Source: Kaistia defluvii
GTDB lineage: Bacteria > Pseudomonadota > Alphaproteobacteria > Rhizobiales > Kaistiaceae
NCBI RefSeq assembly: GCF_040548815.1
Contig: NZ_JBEPSM010000001.1
Span: 558,001 to 622,000, forward strand
Direction: 5' to 3'
DNA length: 64,000 nucleotides
Shown here: positions 8,467 to 17,498 of the stretch, piece after piece
Position numbering within the stretch: the stretch's first letter is position 1
Layout of the letters: each line of letters opens with the position of its first letter
Translations under genes and position numbers: made by a program
The notes under the pieces: model-generated
Databases searched by the model: none
The model's input: the letters and a program-made list of their open reading frames with translations, nothing else
What the model was told of the DNA's origin: nothing

Positions 8467-10269
8467 CTAGGCCAGCTGCCCTGGCCGCAACCCTCTCAGG
8501 CTGTTGCCGAGGAACCAGCGGGAAGCGGTGGCGAGGTCTTTGGGGGTGATCTGCCGTTCGATCGCAGCCCCCGTTTCCAGCAGGTGCTGGCGCAGGATGC
8601 CGGGCAGGAGGCCGTCGGTGAGCGGCGGCGTCAGCAGCAGGCCGTCTCGCTCGACGAAGACATTGCTGCGGGTCGCTTCCGTCACGAAGCCGGCGCGATT
8701 GAGCAGGATCGCTTCGTCGGCGCCCTTGGCGGTCGCCTCGGCGAAGGCTGCATCGTAGAGCTGCCGGCGCGTCGTCTTGTGGCGCAGGAACGGGTCGGCG
8801 CTATCGGCACGCAGGCTGGCGAACAGGGTGGTGACCGGGCGATCCGGCTCGGGCGCGAGCGCGGGCGCGATCAGGTCGAACGCACCGCTTCGGCGCAGCT
8901 CGAGCCGAACCCTTCGCGCGCCTTCGACGGGAAGCGTCGCGGCGAGCGCGGCAAAACGGGCTTCGATTTCGGCGCGGTCGAAGTGGAAGCCGAGCGCCTC
9001 CGCCGATCTGGCGAGGCGGGCCAGGTGCAGATCGAACCGCTCGAAGCCGGTCTCCTGCGACCAGCGCAGCGTTTCGATCAGGCCGTAGTCTTCGGCGAGA
9101 TTGGTCAGGACCCGCGCCTTGAGCAGGCATTCGGCATATTCGGCCGAGGCTTCCGAATCCGTGACAATGCCGCTGCCGACATCGTAGCGCCCCGTGCCGT
9201 CGGGCAGCAGCGTCGCCGTGCGGATCGCCACGTTGAGGCGCAGGTCGCCATTGGGCGCCAGAGCGCCGATCGAGCCGGTATAGACCTCGCGCGGCGCGTC
9301 CTCCAGTTCGCGGATGATCTGCATGGCGCGCAGTTTCGGCGCGCCAGTGATCGAGCCGCAGGGAAAGACGGCCAGAATCCAATCTCGGAGAGAGGTGCCG
9401 GGCAGCAGGCGGGAGGTCACCGTCGACGCCATGGCGTGGAAGGTCGGATAGCTCTCGACGTTGAACAGGTTGGAAACCTCGACGGACCCGACCTCGCTGA
9501 TCCGGCTCAGATCGTTGCGCAGCAGGTCGACGATCATCAGGTTCTCGGCCCGCTGTTTCGGATCGGCGCTGAGCTCCGCCTTCGCCCGTTCGTCGGCCTC
9601 CAGCGTGTTCTGGCGTGGCACCGTGCCCTTCATCGGCCGCGTGGTGGCGCGGCCGTTGTCGATATCGAGGAAGAGCTCCGGCGATACCGACAGGATCGTT
9701 GCCTCGTCGAAGCGGACGAGGCCGCCATGCGAGACGGGCTGGCTCGCGCGCAGCGCCGCATAGAGCGCCAGCGGGTCGCCGCTGTAGCGGAAATCGATCG
9801 GGAAGGTGAGATTGACTTGGTAGGCGTCGCCCTCGCGCAGATAGTCGAGGATGCGGGCGATCCGCGCCGCATGTCCTTCAGCGTCCAGCCTCGGCAGCGC
9901 ATCGCCAAGCGGCGGGGGCGGGGCGAGGGCGCCGAAGAAGGCGTCCAGTTCCGAGGATGGAATGCGCGTTGGTTCGCGGAACAGGCCGAACCAGAGCAGT
10001 GGTAGCATTCGCCCGGCTGGCATCGAGGCAACAAGGCGCTCCTGCAGCGCGTAGCCGAGCTCGTAGCTGAAGAAGCCCGCGGCATGCAGCCCCTGCGCCA
10101 GCCCGGCCTCGATCCGCTGGAGCGAGGCCTCGACATCCGCCGCTTCGTCGCAGCGGATGATCTCAACGGGATCTACATAGAGCATTGCCGTCGCCGGAGT
10201 GGTGAGGCGGTCTTCCAGCAGGACGAAGGGCTGCTGCGCCGTCAGCAGGTCGGAAAGGGCAGGCGGCAT
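8467..10269 (-). CDS. pabB: Aminodeoxychorismate synthase component I / 4-amino-4-deoxychorismate lyase fusion (PabB-PabC)
   Basis: A 600-residue bifunctional enzyme of p-aminobenzoate (folate) synthesis. Residues 1-about 370 are the chorismate-binding PabB domain: PMKGT at 212-216 carries the Lys (K214) that distinguishes PabB from TrpE (which has Ala there), and CGSITGAPK lies at about 304-312. Residues about 385-600 are an aminotransferase class IV PabC-type lyase with the PLP lysine in RHKTTR (K498) and a conserved SNVFV segment. The fusion order is common in proteobacteria. The glutamine amidotransferase partner PabA is not in this window. Confidence 0.9.
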   Translation of the reverse strand: MPPALSDLLTAQQPFVLLEDRLTTPATAMLYVDPVEIIRCDEAADVEASLQRIEAGLAQGLHAAGFFSYELGYALQERLVASMPAGRMLPLLWFGLFREPTRIPSSELDAFFGALAPPPPLGDALPRLDAEGHAARIARILDYLREGDAYQVNLTFPIDFRYSGDPLALYAALRASQPVSHGGLVRFDEATILSVSPELFLDIDNGRATTRPMKGTVPRQNTLEADERAKAELSADPKQRAENLMIVDLLRNDLSRISEVGSVEVSNLFNVESYPTFHAMASTVTSRLLPGTSLRDWILAVFPCGSITGAPKLRAMQIIRELEDAPREVYTGSIGALAPNGDLRLNVAIRTATLLPDGTGRYDVGSGIVTDSEASAEYAECLLKARVLTNLAEDYGLIETLRWSQETGFERFDLHLARLARSAEALGFHFDRAEIEARFAALAATLPVEGARRVRLELRRSGAFDLIAPALAPEPDRPVTTLFASLRADSADPFLRHKTTRRQLYDAAFAEATAKGADEAILLNRAGFVTEATRSNVFVERDGLLLTPPLTDGLLPGILRQHLLETGAAIERQITPKDLATASRWFLGNSLRGLRPGQLA

Positions 10270-10372
10270 GTCGGGCGCGGTTCCTGAACGAATGCGAGAG
10301 CCGGAATCGGCAGGCGCTCATCCATAGCCGGAGCCGCGCCGCTTGGCGACGCCGCCCGCCGTGAGCTCGCGA

Positions 10373-11194
10373 TCAGGCGCGGTCGTCGACGCTTTCGAGG
10401 AAGCGCGCGAAGATCGGGTCGAAGCGGTCTGGGGCATCCCAGAAAGGCGCGTGGCCGGAATTGTCCAACTCGTGCGCCTTGCCTTCCCAGAGATTGGAAT
10501 AGGTCACGTTGGCGACGAACTCCGTGTTGACGAAGGGTTCGTCGAGCCCGTTCAGGACGGCGATCGGCGGCGTCGGGCCGCCGACGATGGCGCTCTGGTC
10601 GCGGCCGGTTCCCGCCGCGAAGCTCTCGAACATCAGCCGGCGGGCGCGGCCATCGGTGCGGGCGACCGTGTCGAGCAGGAAGGATTCAAACGGCTCGCCG
10701 CACGTGCTGCGCGCATAGGCTTCGACATCGGCGTCGCTGAAGTCTTGCTTGCCGGCGAGGCCCATATGTTCGCTCGGCTTGAAGCCGAGTCCGACCTCGG
10801 CCGCCGAGACCGGCGGCGTGCCGGTGATCATCAGGCCGAGCAAGCCGGGATAGCGGTCGATCATTTCCAGGCCGATATGGCCGCCCAGCGACCAGCCGAA
10901 GACGATCGCCTTCTCGATGCCGAGCAGGCCGAGAAACTCGGTCATCGCGTCGGCATAGCCTTCCATCGAATAGGAGCGCTTCGGATCGATCGCGTCGGAC
11001 GAGGCGCCATGGCCGGGCAGGTCCGGCGCGATAATGCGATAGCGCTCGCCCAGCGGCCCGTTCATCTGGTTGCGGAAGACGGCGCCGGACGACGAATTGC
11101 CATGGATGAGAAGCACGGCGGTGCCGGTTCCGGAGGTCTCGCGATAGGCGATGTCGCCATGGCTGGTCTGGATCGTGCTGGTAGGGATCGTCAT
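10373..11194 (-). CDS. Alpha/beta hydrolase
   Basis: A 273-residue alpha/beta hydrolase fold protein. The ATG at 11194 is chosen over an upstream in-frame start because GGAG lies just ahead of it. The oxyanion-hole motif LLIHGNSSSG is near residue 30. The nucleophile elbow is GWSLGG with the catalytic Ser, and a late Asp (NGLDEPF) and His (NSGHAPFWD) complete the triad. Substrate is unknown; esterases, lactonases and haloperoxidase-like enzymes share this pattern. It is divergent from the liv-type operon, so the 192-base gap may hold promoters for both. Confidence 0.8.
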   Translation of the reverse strand: MTIPTSTIQTSHGDIAYRETSGTGTAVLLIHGNSSSGAVFRNQMNGPLGERYRIIAPDLPGHGASSDAIDPKRSYSMEGYADAMTEFLGLLGIEKAIVFGWSLGGHIGLEMIDRYPGLLGLMITGTPPVSAAEVGLGFKPSEHMGLAGKQDFSDADVEAYARSTCGEPFESFLLDTVARTDGRARRLMFESFAAGTGRDQSAIVGGPTPPIAVLNGLDEPFVNTEFVANVTYSNLWEGKAHELDNSGHAPFWDAPDRFDPIFARFLESVDDRA

Positions 11195-11386
11195 CCGGAT
11201 CTCCGCAAAGAATCTGCCGGTTTCAGCGGCATCTGCACAAGGGCGCGGCATGAAGATTTCGCTTGTGGCACCAGCGTCTTCAGGCAGCTCAAGACTGTGA
11301 AACTATCTTTTCAAAAGAAGCTGCATATGCGTAGATTGTCAATTATCGCACGCAAGTGCACAGGTCGAATAAGAGGGGTCGCGACC

Positions 11387-12634
11387 ATGGTTTCCCATTC
11401 CAAGACAAGCCGCCTGCGAAAGGTCATCCTGGGCACGGCGATGGCGACGATCTTCGCAAGCGCGCCGGCCTTCGCCGACGTCGTCAAGCTCGGCCTGCTC
11501 GCGCCGCTGACCGGTCCCGCCGCGGCGGATGGTCAGGAATACCAGCGCGGTGCGCAGATGGCGATCGACGAGGTCAACGCAGCCGGCGGTATCAACGGTC
11601 ATACGTTCGAGCTCGCGATCGGCGACGTGAAGGACCAGTCGGCCAGCAACGTCACCAGCGCCGTCGAGCGCCTGCTGGGCGATCCGGACGTGCACTTCAT
11701 GATGACCGGCTACGCCAGTCTCTCGAATTTCGAGATCGACAACATGGCCGAAGCCGAGATGCCCTATATGCTGGCGGCGACGTCGCAGCAGACCAAGGAC
11801 ATCATCGCGCCGGCGCCGGACAAGTATGGCTGCTGCTGGTCCCTGACGCCCTCCTTCGACGCCTACAACACGGATGTGACCTCGTTCGCCGAGAAGTTGG
11901 CGGCCGATGGCAAGATCTCGCTGCCGACCAAGAAGGTCGCGATCATCTCGTCCGACAACGCCTATTCGAAGACGATCTCGGAAGGCATGAAGAAGACCTT
12001 CACCGAGAAGGGCTGGACGATCACGGTCGACGAGATCGTGCCGTTCGGCGAAGTGACCGATTGGCGTTCGATCCTCGCCAAGGTCCGTGAGAATGTTCCG
12101 GACCTGATCATCAATACCGATTACCTGCCCGGCAATTCGGCCTCGTTCCTGAACCAGTTCCTGGAGCAGCCGACCAAGAGCCTGGTCTTCCTGCAGTATG
12201 CGCCGAGCGTGCCGGAGTTCGTCCAGCTGACCGGCAAGAACTCCAACGGCGTGATCTACAACCTGCTGGGCGGCGCGCTGACGACGCCGAAGAACCCGCG
12301 CGCGGCCGAGGTCGCCGGCAAGTTCAAGGCCAAGTTCGGCGTCGAGAGCGGCACCTATGGCGTCGGTCTCTACGAGATCGCCAATGTCTATTTCGACGCG
12401 CTGAAGAAGGTTGGCGACCCGTCCGACCACGCCGGAATCATGAAGGCGCTGGGCGAGACCGACAAGCAGACCGCGCAGGGCCGCCTGAAGTTCGATCCGG
12501 CCACCCACCTGGCGATGCAGGGCGACGACTATATCCCAATCACCTTCTTCCAGATCTGGGATGGCGAACGCACCCTGATTTCGCCCGCTGCCTACGCAAC
12601 CGGCGAATTCAAGATCCAGCCCTGGATGAAGTAG
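11387..12634 (+). CDS. Branched-chain amino acid-type ABC transporter substrate-binding protein
   Basis: A 415-residue periplasmic binding protein of the type I (LivK/receptor family) fold. The ATG at 11387 gives a classic Tat/Sec-like signal (two Arg/Lys near residue 9, hydrophobic core, ASAPAFA cleavage at about residue 30), followed by VVKLGLLAPLTGPAA, the typical start of this family. It differs from LivK proper in carrying a GCCWSLTPS Cys pair and is longer, like the amide/urea/aromatic branch of the family. It heads the operon with LivG-, LivF-, LivH- and LivM-like genes. The ligand is unknown, and the convergent catabolic operon suggests an N-substituted amino acid or amide. Confidence 0.85.
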   Translation: MVSHSKTSRLRKVILGTAMATIFASAPAFADVVKLGLLAPLTGPAAADGQEYQRGAQMAIDEVNAAGGINGHTFELAIGDVKDQSASNVTSAVERLLGDPDVHFMMTGYASLSNFEIDNMAEAEMPYMLAATSQQTKDIIAPAPDKYGCCWSLTPSFDAYNTDVTSFAEKLAADGKISLPTKKVAIISSDNAYSKTISEGMKKTFTEKGWTITVDEIVPFGEVTDWRSILAKVRENVPDLIINTDYLPGNSASFLNQFLEQPTKSLVFLQYAPSVPEFVQLTGKNSNGVIYNLLGGALTTPKNPRAAEVAGKFKAKFGVESGTYGVGLYEIANVYFDALKKVGDPSDHAGIMKALGETDKQTAQGRLKFDPATHLAMQGDDYIPITFFQIWDGERTLISPAAYATGEFKIQPWMK

Positions 12635-12637
12635 GCG

Positions 12638-13375
12638 ATGGCTCTTCTAGAGCTGGATGGCGTGTCGAAGGCTTTTGGTTCGCTGAAAGCCGTCGACGGC
12701 GTCTCTTTTCAGGTGCAGGCCGGCGAGATCTTCGGGGTCGCCGGCCCGAATGGCAGCGGCAAGAGCACGCTGTTCAATGTCATCACCGGCATACCGTTCG
12801 GCCCCGACAAGGGCCGGATACGGTTTGACGGCACCGATATCCATAGGAAGTCCGGCAACGACATCGCCCGGCTCGGGCTGGCGCGGACGTTCCAGCGCGA
12901 GACGAGCTTCGACGGTCTGACCGTGTTCGAGAACGCCGTTATCGGCGCCGGATATGGCGGCCCGGCCCGCAAGTCGGTGGCCGTGCGCGAGGCAGCGGCC
13001 GAGGCGCTCGAATTCGTGGGTCTGGGGCCTGCGCAGTTCGGCCGGCTGGCGGGCGAGCTTTCGGTGTTCGATCGCAAATGCCTGATGCTCGCCACCGCGA
13101 TCGCGATGGAGCCCCGCATGCTTCTTCTCGACGAGCCCGCTTCGAGCCTGACCAAGCCGGAGATCGAGACCTCGATCGGTCTCATCCGGCGCATTGCCGG
13201 GCGCGGCATCACCATCGTCCTGATCGAGCACGTCCTGACCTTCCTGATGAGCCTCTCGCAGCATCTCCTTGTTCTGAATCAGGGAACCGTTCTGGCGGCG
13301 GGCGACCCGAAGACGGTCATTTCCGATCCCCGCGTGGTCGAAGCCTATCTGGGCACCCGGAGGCCCGACGCGTGA
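12638..13375 (+). CDS. ABC transporter ATP-binding protein, LivG-like, with degenerate signature motif
   Basis: A 245-residue ATPase of the branched-chain amino acid/amide transporter class. Walker A GPNGSGKST is at residues 36-44, Walker B RMLLLDEP is near residue 162 and the H-loop is VLIEHV. The ABC signature is odd: at residues 141-147 it reads LSVFDRK, where LivG proteins normally have LSYGQ or LPYGQ followed by basic residues. The Gly and Gln that contact the opposite ATP are missing, so one of the two composite ATP sites with LivF may be weak or non-hydrolytic. It starts four bases after the SBP stop and overlaps livF by four bases. Confidence 0.85.
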   Translation: MALLELDGVSKAFGSLKAVDGVSFQVQAGEIFGVAGPNGSGKSTLFNVITGIPFGPDKGRIRFDGTDIHRKSGNDIARLGLARTFQRETSFDGLTVFENAVIGAGYGGPARKSVAVREAAAEALEFVGLGPAQFGRLAGELSVFDRKCLMLATAIAMEPRMLLLDEPASSLTKPEIETSIGLIRRIAGRGITIVLIEHVLTFLMSLSQHLLVLNQGTVLAAGDPKTVISDPRVVEAYLGTRRPDA

Positions 13376-14091
13376 GCAATCCCATCCTTTCCATCGAAGG
13401 CGTCACCGCCGGCTATGGCCGCGTCACGGTGCTGCGCGACATCACGCTGGAAGCCGGCCGCTTTGGCAATGTCGGTCTGTTTGGCCCGAATGGCCATGGC
13501 AAGACGACGCTGCTCCGGGTCGTGTCGGGCCTGCTGAAGCCGCAATCCGGCCGCGTCGTCTTTGACGGCGTCGACATCGCCGGCGAGAGCGCCCGCAGCA
13601 TCGTTGCCCGTGGCCTCATCCATGTGCCGCAGGGCAACCGGCTGTTTCCGGATCTCTCGATCGGCGATTGCATGGCGCTCGGCGCCTTCTCGCCGCATGC
13701 CCGTCCGCATGAGGAAGAGAACCGCGAGAAGGTCGTGAAGCTCTTCCCCAAGCTCGCCGAGCGCTGGCGCCAGAAGGTGCGGACGCTTTCGGGCGGCGAA
13801 CGGCAGATGGTGTCGATCGGAACCGCGTTGATGAGCCATCCGCGCCTGCTGATCCTCGACGAGCCGACCCTCGGCCTCGCGCCCAAGATCAAGGACGAGC
13901 TCTGCGCCTCGGTTCTGGAGATCTCGCGCGGTGGCGTGCCGCTGATCGTCGTCGAGCAGGACATCGAGTTCCTGCTGGAGCTCAGCCAGCAGCTCTACCT
14001 GATCGACCACGGCGCGGTATCGACCGAAATCAAGCCGGGCGAAAAGAGCCTCGGTCATGAAGAGATCATGTCGATGTATTTCGGCCATTGA
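13372..14091 (+). CDS. ABC transporter ATP-binding protein, LivF-like
   Basis: A 239-residue ATPase, partner of the LivG-like subunit. It starts at a GTG at 13372 that overlaps the livG stop (GTGA), implying translational coupling. Walker A is GPNGHGKTT at 38-46, the signature is a canonical LSGGE at 139-143 and Walker B is RLLILDEP. The position usually held by the H-loop His reads VVEQD, which is normal for LivF. Thus the site formed by the LivF signature and the LivG Walker A should be competent, unlike the reciprocal one. Confidence 0.85.
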   Translation: MSNPILSIEGVTAGYGRVTVLRDITLEAGRFGNVGLFGPNGHGKTTLLRVVSGLLKPQSGRVVFDGVDIAGESARSIVARGLIHVPQGNRLFPDLSIGDCMALGAFSPHARPHEEENREKVVKLFPKLAERWRQKVRTLSGGERQMVSIGTALMSHPRLLILDEPTLGLAPKIKDELCASVLEISRGGVPLIVVEQDIEFLLELSQQLYLIDHGAVSTEIKPGEKSLGHEEIMSMYFGH

Positions 14092-14203
14092 GGGCACCGA
14101 TGCAGACTGCAAGCGCATCGCGTGACATTCGCTTTCCTCGCTCCCCGGTGGTGCCACCGGCGCGGCAGATCCCGGCCTTCGCGCCGACAGAAGGGGCTCC
14201 GGC

Positions 14204-15082
14204 ATGAGCAGCGCATTCGCCGATATCGCCTTTGGCGGCCTGTTCCAGGGCTCTCTCTACGCGATGATGGCGGTGGGACTGGCGCTGGTGTGGACCACCA
14301 TCGGCGTGTTCAATTTCAGCCATGGCGTCTTGATGATGCTGGGCGCCTATGTCGCCTGGCAGCTGATCGAGATCGGCCTGCCGGCCTGGGCGGCGTTTCC
14401 GCTGGCGATCGTCGTCCTGGGCGGCGTCGGCTGGCTTCTGCAGGCGAGCGTGGTGCGCCCGCTGATCGGCCGGCCCAACATCGTGCTGGTCGTCGTCATC
14501 ACGACGTTGGCTGCGGGCTCGCTGATCGAGAACGGCGCGCTGACCTTCTGGGGCCCGCGCTCCAAGCAGTTGCCGAGCCTGATCTCCGGTAATGCGACCA
14601 TTGGCGGCGTCGGCGTCTCGCTGCACCAGATCGCCATCATCGTCATCACGCCGATCATCCTCGGCGCGCTCTGGCTGTTCCTGAACCGCACCCGGCTTGG
14701 TCTTGCCATGCGCGCCGTGGCCCAGAACGAGGATGCGAGCCATCTCGTCGGCCTCAACGTGACCGCGCTCTACGGTCTCGCCTTCGGCATTGCCGCGTCA
14801 CTGGCCGGCCTCGCCGGCATCTTCATCGGCGGCTATCGCTTCATGTCGCCGGTGATGGGCAGCGATCCCTTGCTGAAGGCGCTGATCGTCGTTGTTTTCG
14901 GCGGCATCTCCAGCGTCTCGGGGCCGATCTTCGCCGCCTATCTGATCGGCTTCTTCGAGGCCGCCTGTAACTATTATTTCGGGCTCTACTGGACGCCCAC
15001 GCTGCTGTTCGCCGTGCTCATCCTGATCCTGATGGTGCGCCCCGAAGGCATCTTCGCCAGCCGTTCCCGAGGACTCGCATGA
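14204..15082 (+). CDS. Branched-chain amino acid-type ABC transporter permease, LivH-like
   Basis: A 292-residue inner-membrane permease. The start GGLFQGSLYAMMAVGLALVW and the following NFSHGVLMMLGAYVAW are hallmarks of the LivH family, and the C-terminal half has VVFGGISSVSGPIFAAYLIG. About eight membrane helices are visible. A 112-base gap separates it from livF and holds no open frame or recognisable signal. Its stop overlaps the livM start (ATGA). It forms the channel with LivM. Confidence 0.87.
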   Translation: MSSAFADIAFGGLFQGSLYAMMAVGLALVWTTIGVFNFSHGVLMMLGAYVAWQLIEIGLPAWAAFPLAIVVLGGVGWLLQASVVRPLIGRPNIVLVVVITTLAAGSLIENGALTFWGPRSKQLPSLISGNATIGGVGVSLHQIAIIVITPIILGALWLFLNRTRLGLAMRAVAQNEDASHLVGLNVTALYGLAFGIAASLAGLAGIFIGGYRFMSPVMGSDPLLKALIVVVFGGISSVSGPIFAAYLIGFFEAACNYYFGLYWTPTLLFAVLILILMVRPEGIFASRSRGLA

Positions 15083-16104
15083 CCGACGCCGTCGCCCCCG
15101 CCATTCCGATCCGCGCCGTTCCCGTCTCCCCTGGCCGCACGCCGTGGAAGCAAGAGGCCATCGGTTTCGCCATCGCCCTACTGGTGCTGGCGCTGCTGCC
15201 CCTCGTCATCGGAGACACCTACAGCCGGCATGTGCTGATCATGGTGTTCATCTACGCCGTGGTCGCATCCAACTGGGACCTCAGCCTCGGCTATGGCGGC
15301 GTGTTCAATTTCGGCCATCTGGCGCTGTTCGGCATCGGCGTCTACGCCTACAGCCTGCTGACCAAGCTGGTCGGCCTCGATCCGTGGCTGGCACTGTTCG
15401 CCGGCGGCGTGATCGCAACCGTCGCCGCGGTGTTGGTGACCATTCCGATCCTGCGGCTGAAGGGCATCTACATCATCCTGGTGACGTTCGGCTTTGCGCA
15501 ACTGGTGATGCAGATCGTCATCAGCCAGTCCGCGATCACCGGTGGCACGCAGGGCCTGGTGCGCGTGCCGGGGCTCTACTGGTTCGACCACAACATGATC
15601 CGCGACGGCAAGTTCGCCTATTTCTACATCGCGCTCGGCCTGCTGGTCGCCAGCACGATCTTCCTGCGCGTCTTCGTCCGCTCGCGGCTGGGAGCGGGCG
15701 TCGTTGCGCTGCGCGACAATGAGGAATACGCAATCAGCCGCGGCATGTCGCTGGTGCGCCAGCGCATGATCACGCTCGCCGCCAGCGCCTTCTTCACCGG
15801 CATGGCGGGCGCCTTCTACGCCGCCTACCAGCGCAATGCCTCGGTCGACGTATTCGGCATGAGCCTCGCCACGATCATCCTGTCGATGGTGCTGCTCGGC
15901 GGCGCGAGCACGATCTACGGCGCGATCATCGCGTCCTTCGTGCTGACGGTCTTTGGCGAGGCGATGGCCGATTTCGGCGCCTGGCGGCCGATGATCACGG
16001 CCTTGCTGATCATCGTCGTGATGCTCGTCTATCCGAGCGGCCTCGTCGGCATGATACGCGCCGGCTGGGGCGCCATCGCCGTGCGCATGAAGCGCACGGC
16101 CTGA
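15079..16104 (+). CDS. Branched-chain amino acid-type ABC transporter permease, LivM-like
   Basis: A 341-residue permease with about ten helices. The family segment SLGYGGVFNFGHLALFGIGVYAY lies near residue 70, and the ATPase-docking loop LRDNEEYAISRGMSLVRQRM lies near residue 212. It is the last gene of the importer operon. It ends 23 bases before the 3' end of the convergent M20 deacylase gene, so the two operons meet tail to tail. A small stem-loop spans the junction. Confidence 0.87.
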   Translation: MTDAVAPAIPIRAVPVSPGRTPWKQEAIGFAIALLVLALLPLVIGDTYSRHVLIMVFIYAVVASNWDLSLGYGGVFNFGHLALFGIGVYAYSLLTKLVGLDPWLALFAGGVIATVAAVLVTIPILRLKGIYIILVTFGFAQLVMQIVISQSAITGGTQGLVRVPGLYWFDHNMIRDGKFAYFYIALGLLVASTIFLRVFVRSRLGAGVVALRDNEEYAISRGMSLVRQRMITLAASAFFTGMAGAFYAAYQRNASVDVFGMSLATIILSMVLLGGASTIYGAIIASFVLTVFGEAMADFGAWRPMITALLIIVVMLVYPSGLVGMIRAGWGAIAVRMKRTA

Positions 16105-16119
16105 TTGCTGTCTTACTTA

Positions 16120-16143
16120 GTGCGGCGCTATCGGACGCCGCAC
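16120..16143. terminator. Stem-loop at the convergent junction (possible weak bidirectional terminator)
   Basis: A perfect 8-bp inverted repeat (GTGCGGCG at 16120-16127, complement at 16136-16143) with an eight-base loop overlaps the stop codon of the M20 gene and follows livM by 15 bases. There is no T-run on either side, so termination would be weak or Rho-dependent. The position between converging operons is the main reason to list it. Confidence 0.35.
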
Positions 16144-17444
16144 CAGTCGATCACCGCCGCGGCGATGACCTTGGTAGCCTCGACCAGCGACTCGATCTCG
16201 ACATACTCGTCGGCCCCGTGCAGGCCGTCGCCGGTGGGTCCGAAGATGACGCCATCGACGCCCGCGCCGGCATAGTGCGCCGCGTCGCAAACGGCGACGA
16301 AGCCCTGCACCTTGGTCGGGCTTCCCAACTGGTTACGGCGTGCTACCAGCGACTTAACAAGCGGATGCTCGACCGACGTGTTCATCGGCGGGAAATGCAG
16401 GCCGCCCAGTTCCCACTCGATCACCGGCGGATGCTCGCGCAGCCACGCATCCTGCTGTGCGAAGTGATGCACGAAGGCCTCGAAATCGCGGCGGTAGTCG
16501 GCCGAGGTCTCGTCCGGCAGGAACTTCATGTCGAGGTCGAGCACGGCGACATCCGGGATGATCGCCGGATTGCTCATCACCGTCGGCAGGCCGTTGGCGC
16601 CAAGCCCGGTGCCGCCATGCATGACGCCGATATTGATCGTGTTCATGCCGACAGGCAGCAGCGGATGCGACTTGGCGCGGGTCCGGTCCAGTTCGTACTG
16701 GCGAACGGCGGTGATGAAGCGTGCGGCGAGTTCAATGGCATTGACGCCATGCACCATCGCGCCCGGTTCCTGCCGCTGCGGATAGATCTCGTTGAAGCGG
16801 AAAGCCGAATGCGCGTTGCGACCGCGTATGGTGACGCGCGCCCATTCCAGCCCGCCCTCGACCGGCAGCACGTCGCCCCAGGTCGGCTCGGCGACGATCA
16901 GGCCCTTGGCGAGCTTGCCCTTGGCAACCGCATCCATGGCGCCGAAGCCGCCCGATTCCTCGTCGACCACGGCGTGGATGGCAAGGCGGCCTTCCAGCGT
17001 GATGCCAGCCTTGCGAATGGCGCGGGCGGCCGCGATGCAGGCGGCGAGGCCACTCTTCATGTCGATGGCGCCACGGCCATAGAGCTTGCCATCGGCGATC
17101 GCGCCGCCGAACGGGTCGACGGTCCAGTCCTTCTCATCGCCGACCGGCACGACGTCGATATGACCGCAGAGGATGAGGCTGCGTTCTTCCGTACCAGGCT
17201 TCTCTGCGACGAGGTTGGGCCGGCCGGGCAGGGCGTCCCACTGCTCGGTCGCGAAACCCTCGGCGGTCAGCACGCGATCAAGATGCGCCTGGACGTCGGC
17301 CTCGCGGTTGATGGCGGGGTCGAGGTGAAATTTCGGATTGACCGAGGGAATGCGGACGATGTCCTGCGTGAGGCCGATGACCCAATCGCGATCCGCCTCG
17401 ATTTCCGCCTGTACCGCGGCGATAGCGGCTTCCTTATCCATCAT
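16128..17444 (-). CDS. M20 family metallopeptidase, ArgE/DapE-type deacylase
   Basis: A 438-residue zinc-dependent amidohydrolase of the ArgE/DapE/ACY1 family, expected to remove an N-acyl (acetyl, formyl or succinyl) group from an amino acid. The ATG at 17444 is preferred over one nine codons upstream because an A/G-rich Shine-Dalgarno stretch lies before it. Metal ligands and catalytic residues are visible: CGHIDVVP (His about 95), GRGAIDMKSG (Asp about 128) and VDEESGG (Glu pair about 162-163), with a late His in GPTGDGLHGADE. It is the last gene of the rpiR operon, 54 bases after the formylglutamate hydrolase-like gene. Confidence 0.82.
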   Translation of the reverse strand: MMDKEAAIAAVQAEIEADRDWVIGLTQDIVRIPSVNPKFHLDPAINREADVQAHLDRVLTAEGFATEQWDALPGRPNLVAEKPGTEERSLILCGHIDVVPVGDEKDWTVDPFGGAIADGKLYGRGAIDMKSGLAACIAAARAIRKAGITLEGRLAIHAVVDEESGGFGAMDAVAKGKLAKGLIVAEPTWGDVLPVEGGLEWARVTIRGRNAHSAFRFNEIYPQRQEPGAMVHGVNAIELAARFITAVRQYELDRTRAKSHPLLPVGMNTINIGVMHGGTGLGANGLPTVMSNPAIIPDVAVLDLDMKFLPDETSADYRRDFEAFVHHFAQQDAWLREHPPVIEWELGGLHFPPMNTSVEHPLVKSLVARRNQLGSPTKVQGFVAVCDAAHYAGAGVDGVIFGPTGDGLHGADEYVEIESLVEATKVIAAAVIDWCGVR

Positions 17445-17498
17445 GGTTCGTGCCCTTTCCCTGACATTCATCGGCGGCGTGCCCCCTCGGCGTGCCGC

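Noticed and set aside
8386..10005. Long plus-strand open frame antisense to pabB-pabC
   Set aside because: A GC-rich shadow frame, Arg/Gln/Gly-dominated with no recognisable motif, opposite a well-conserved enzyme.
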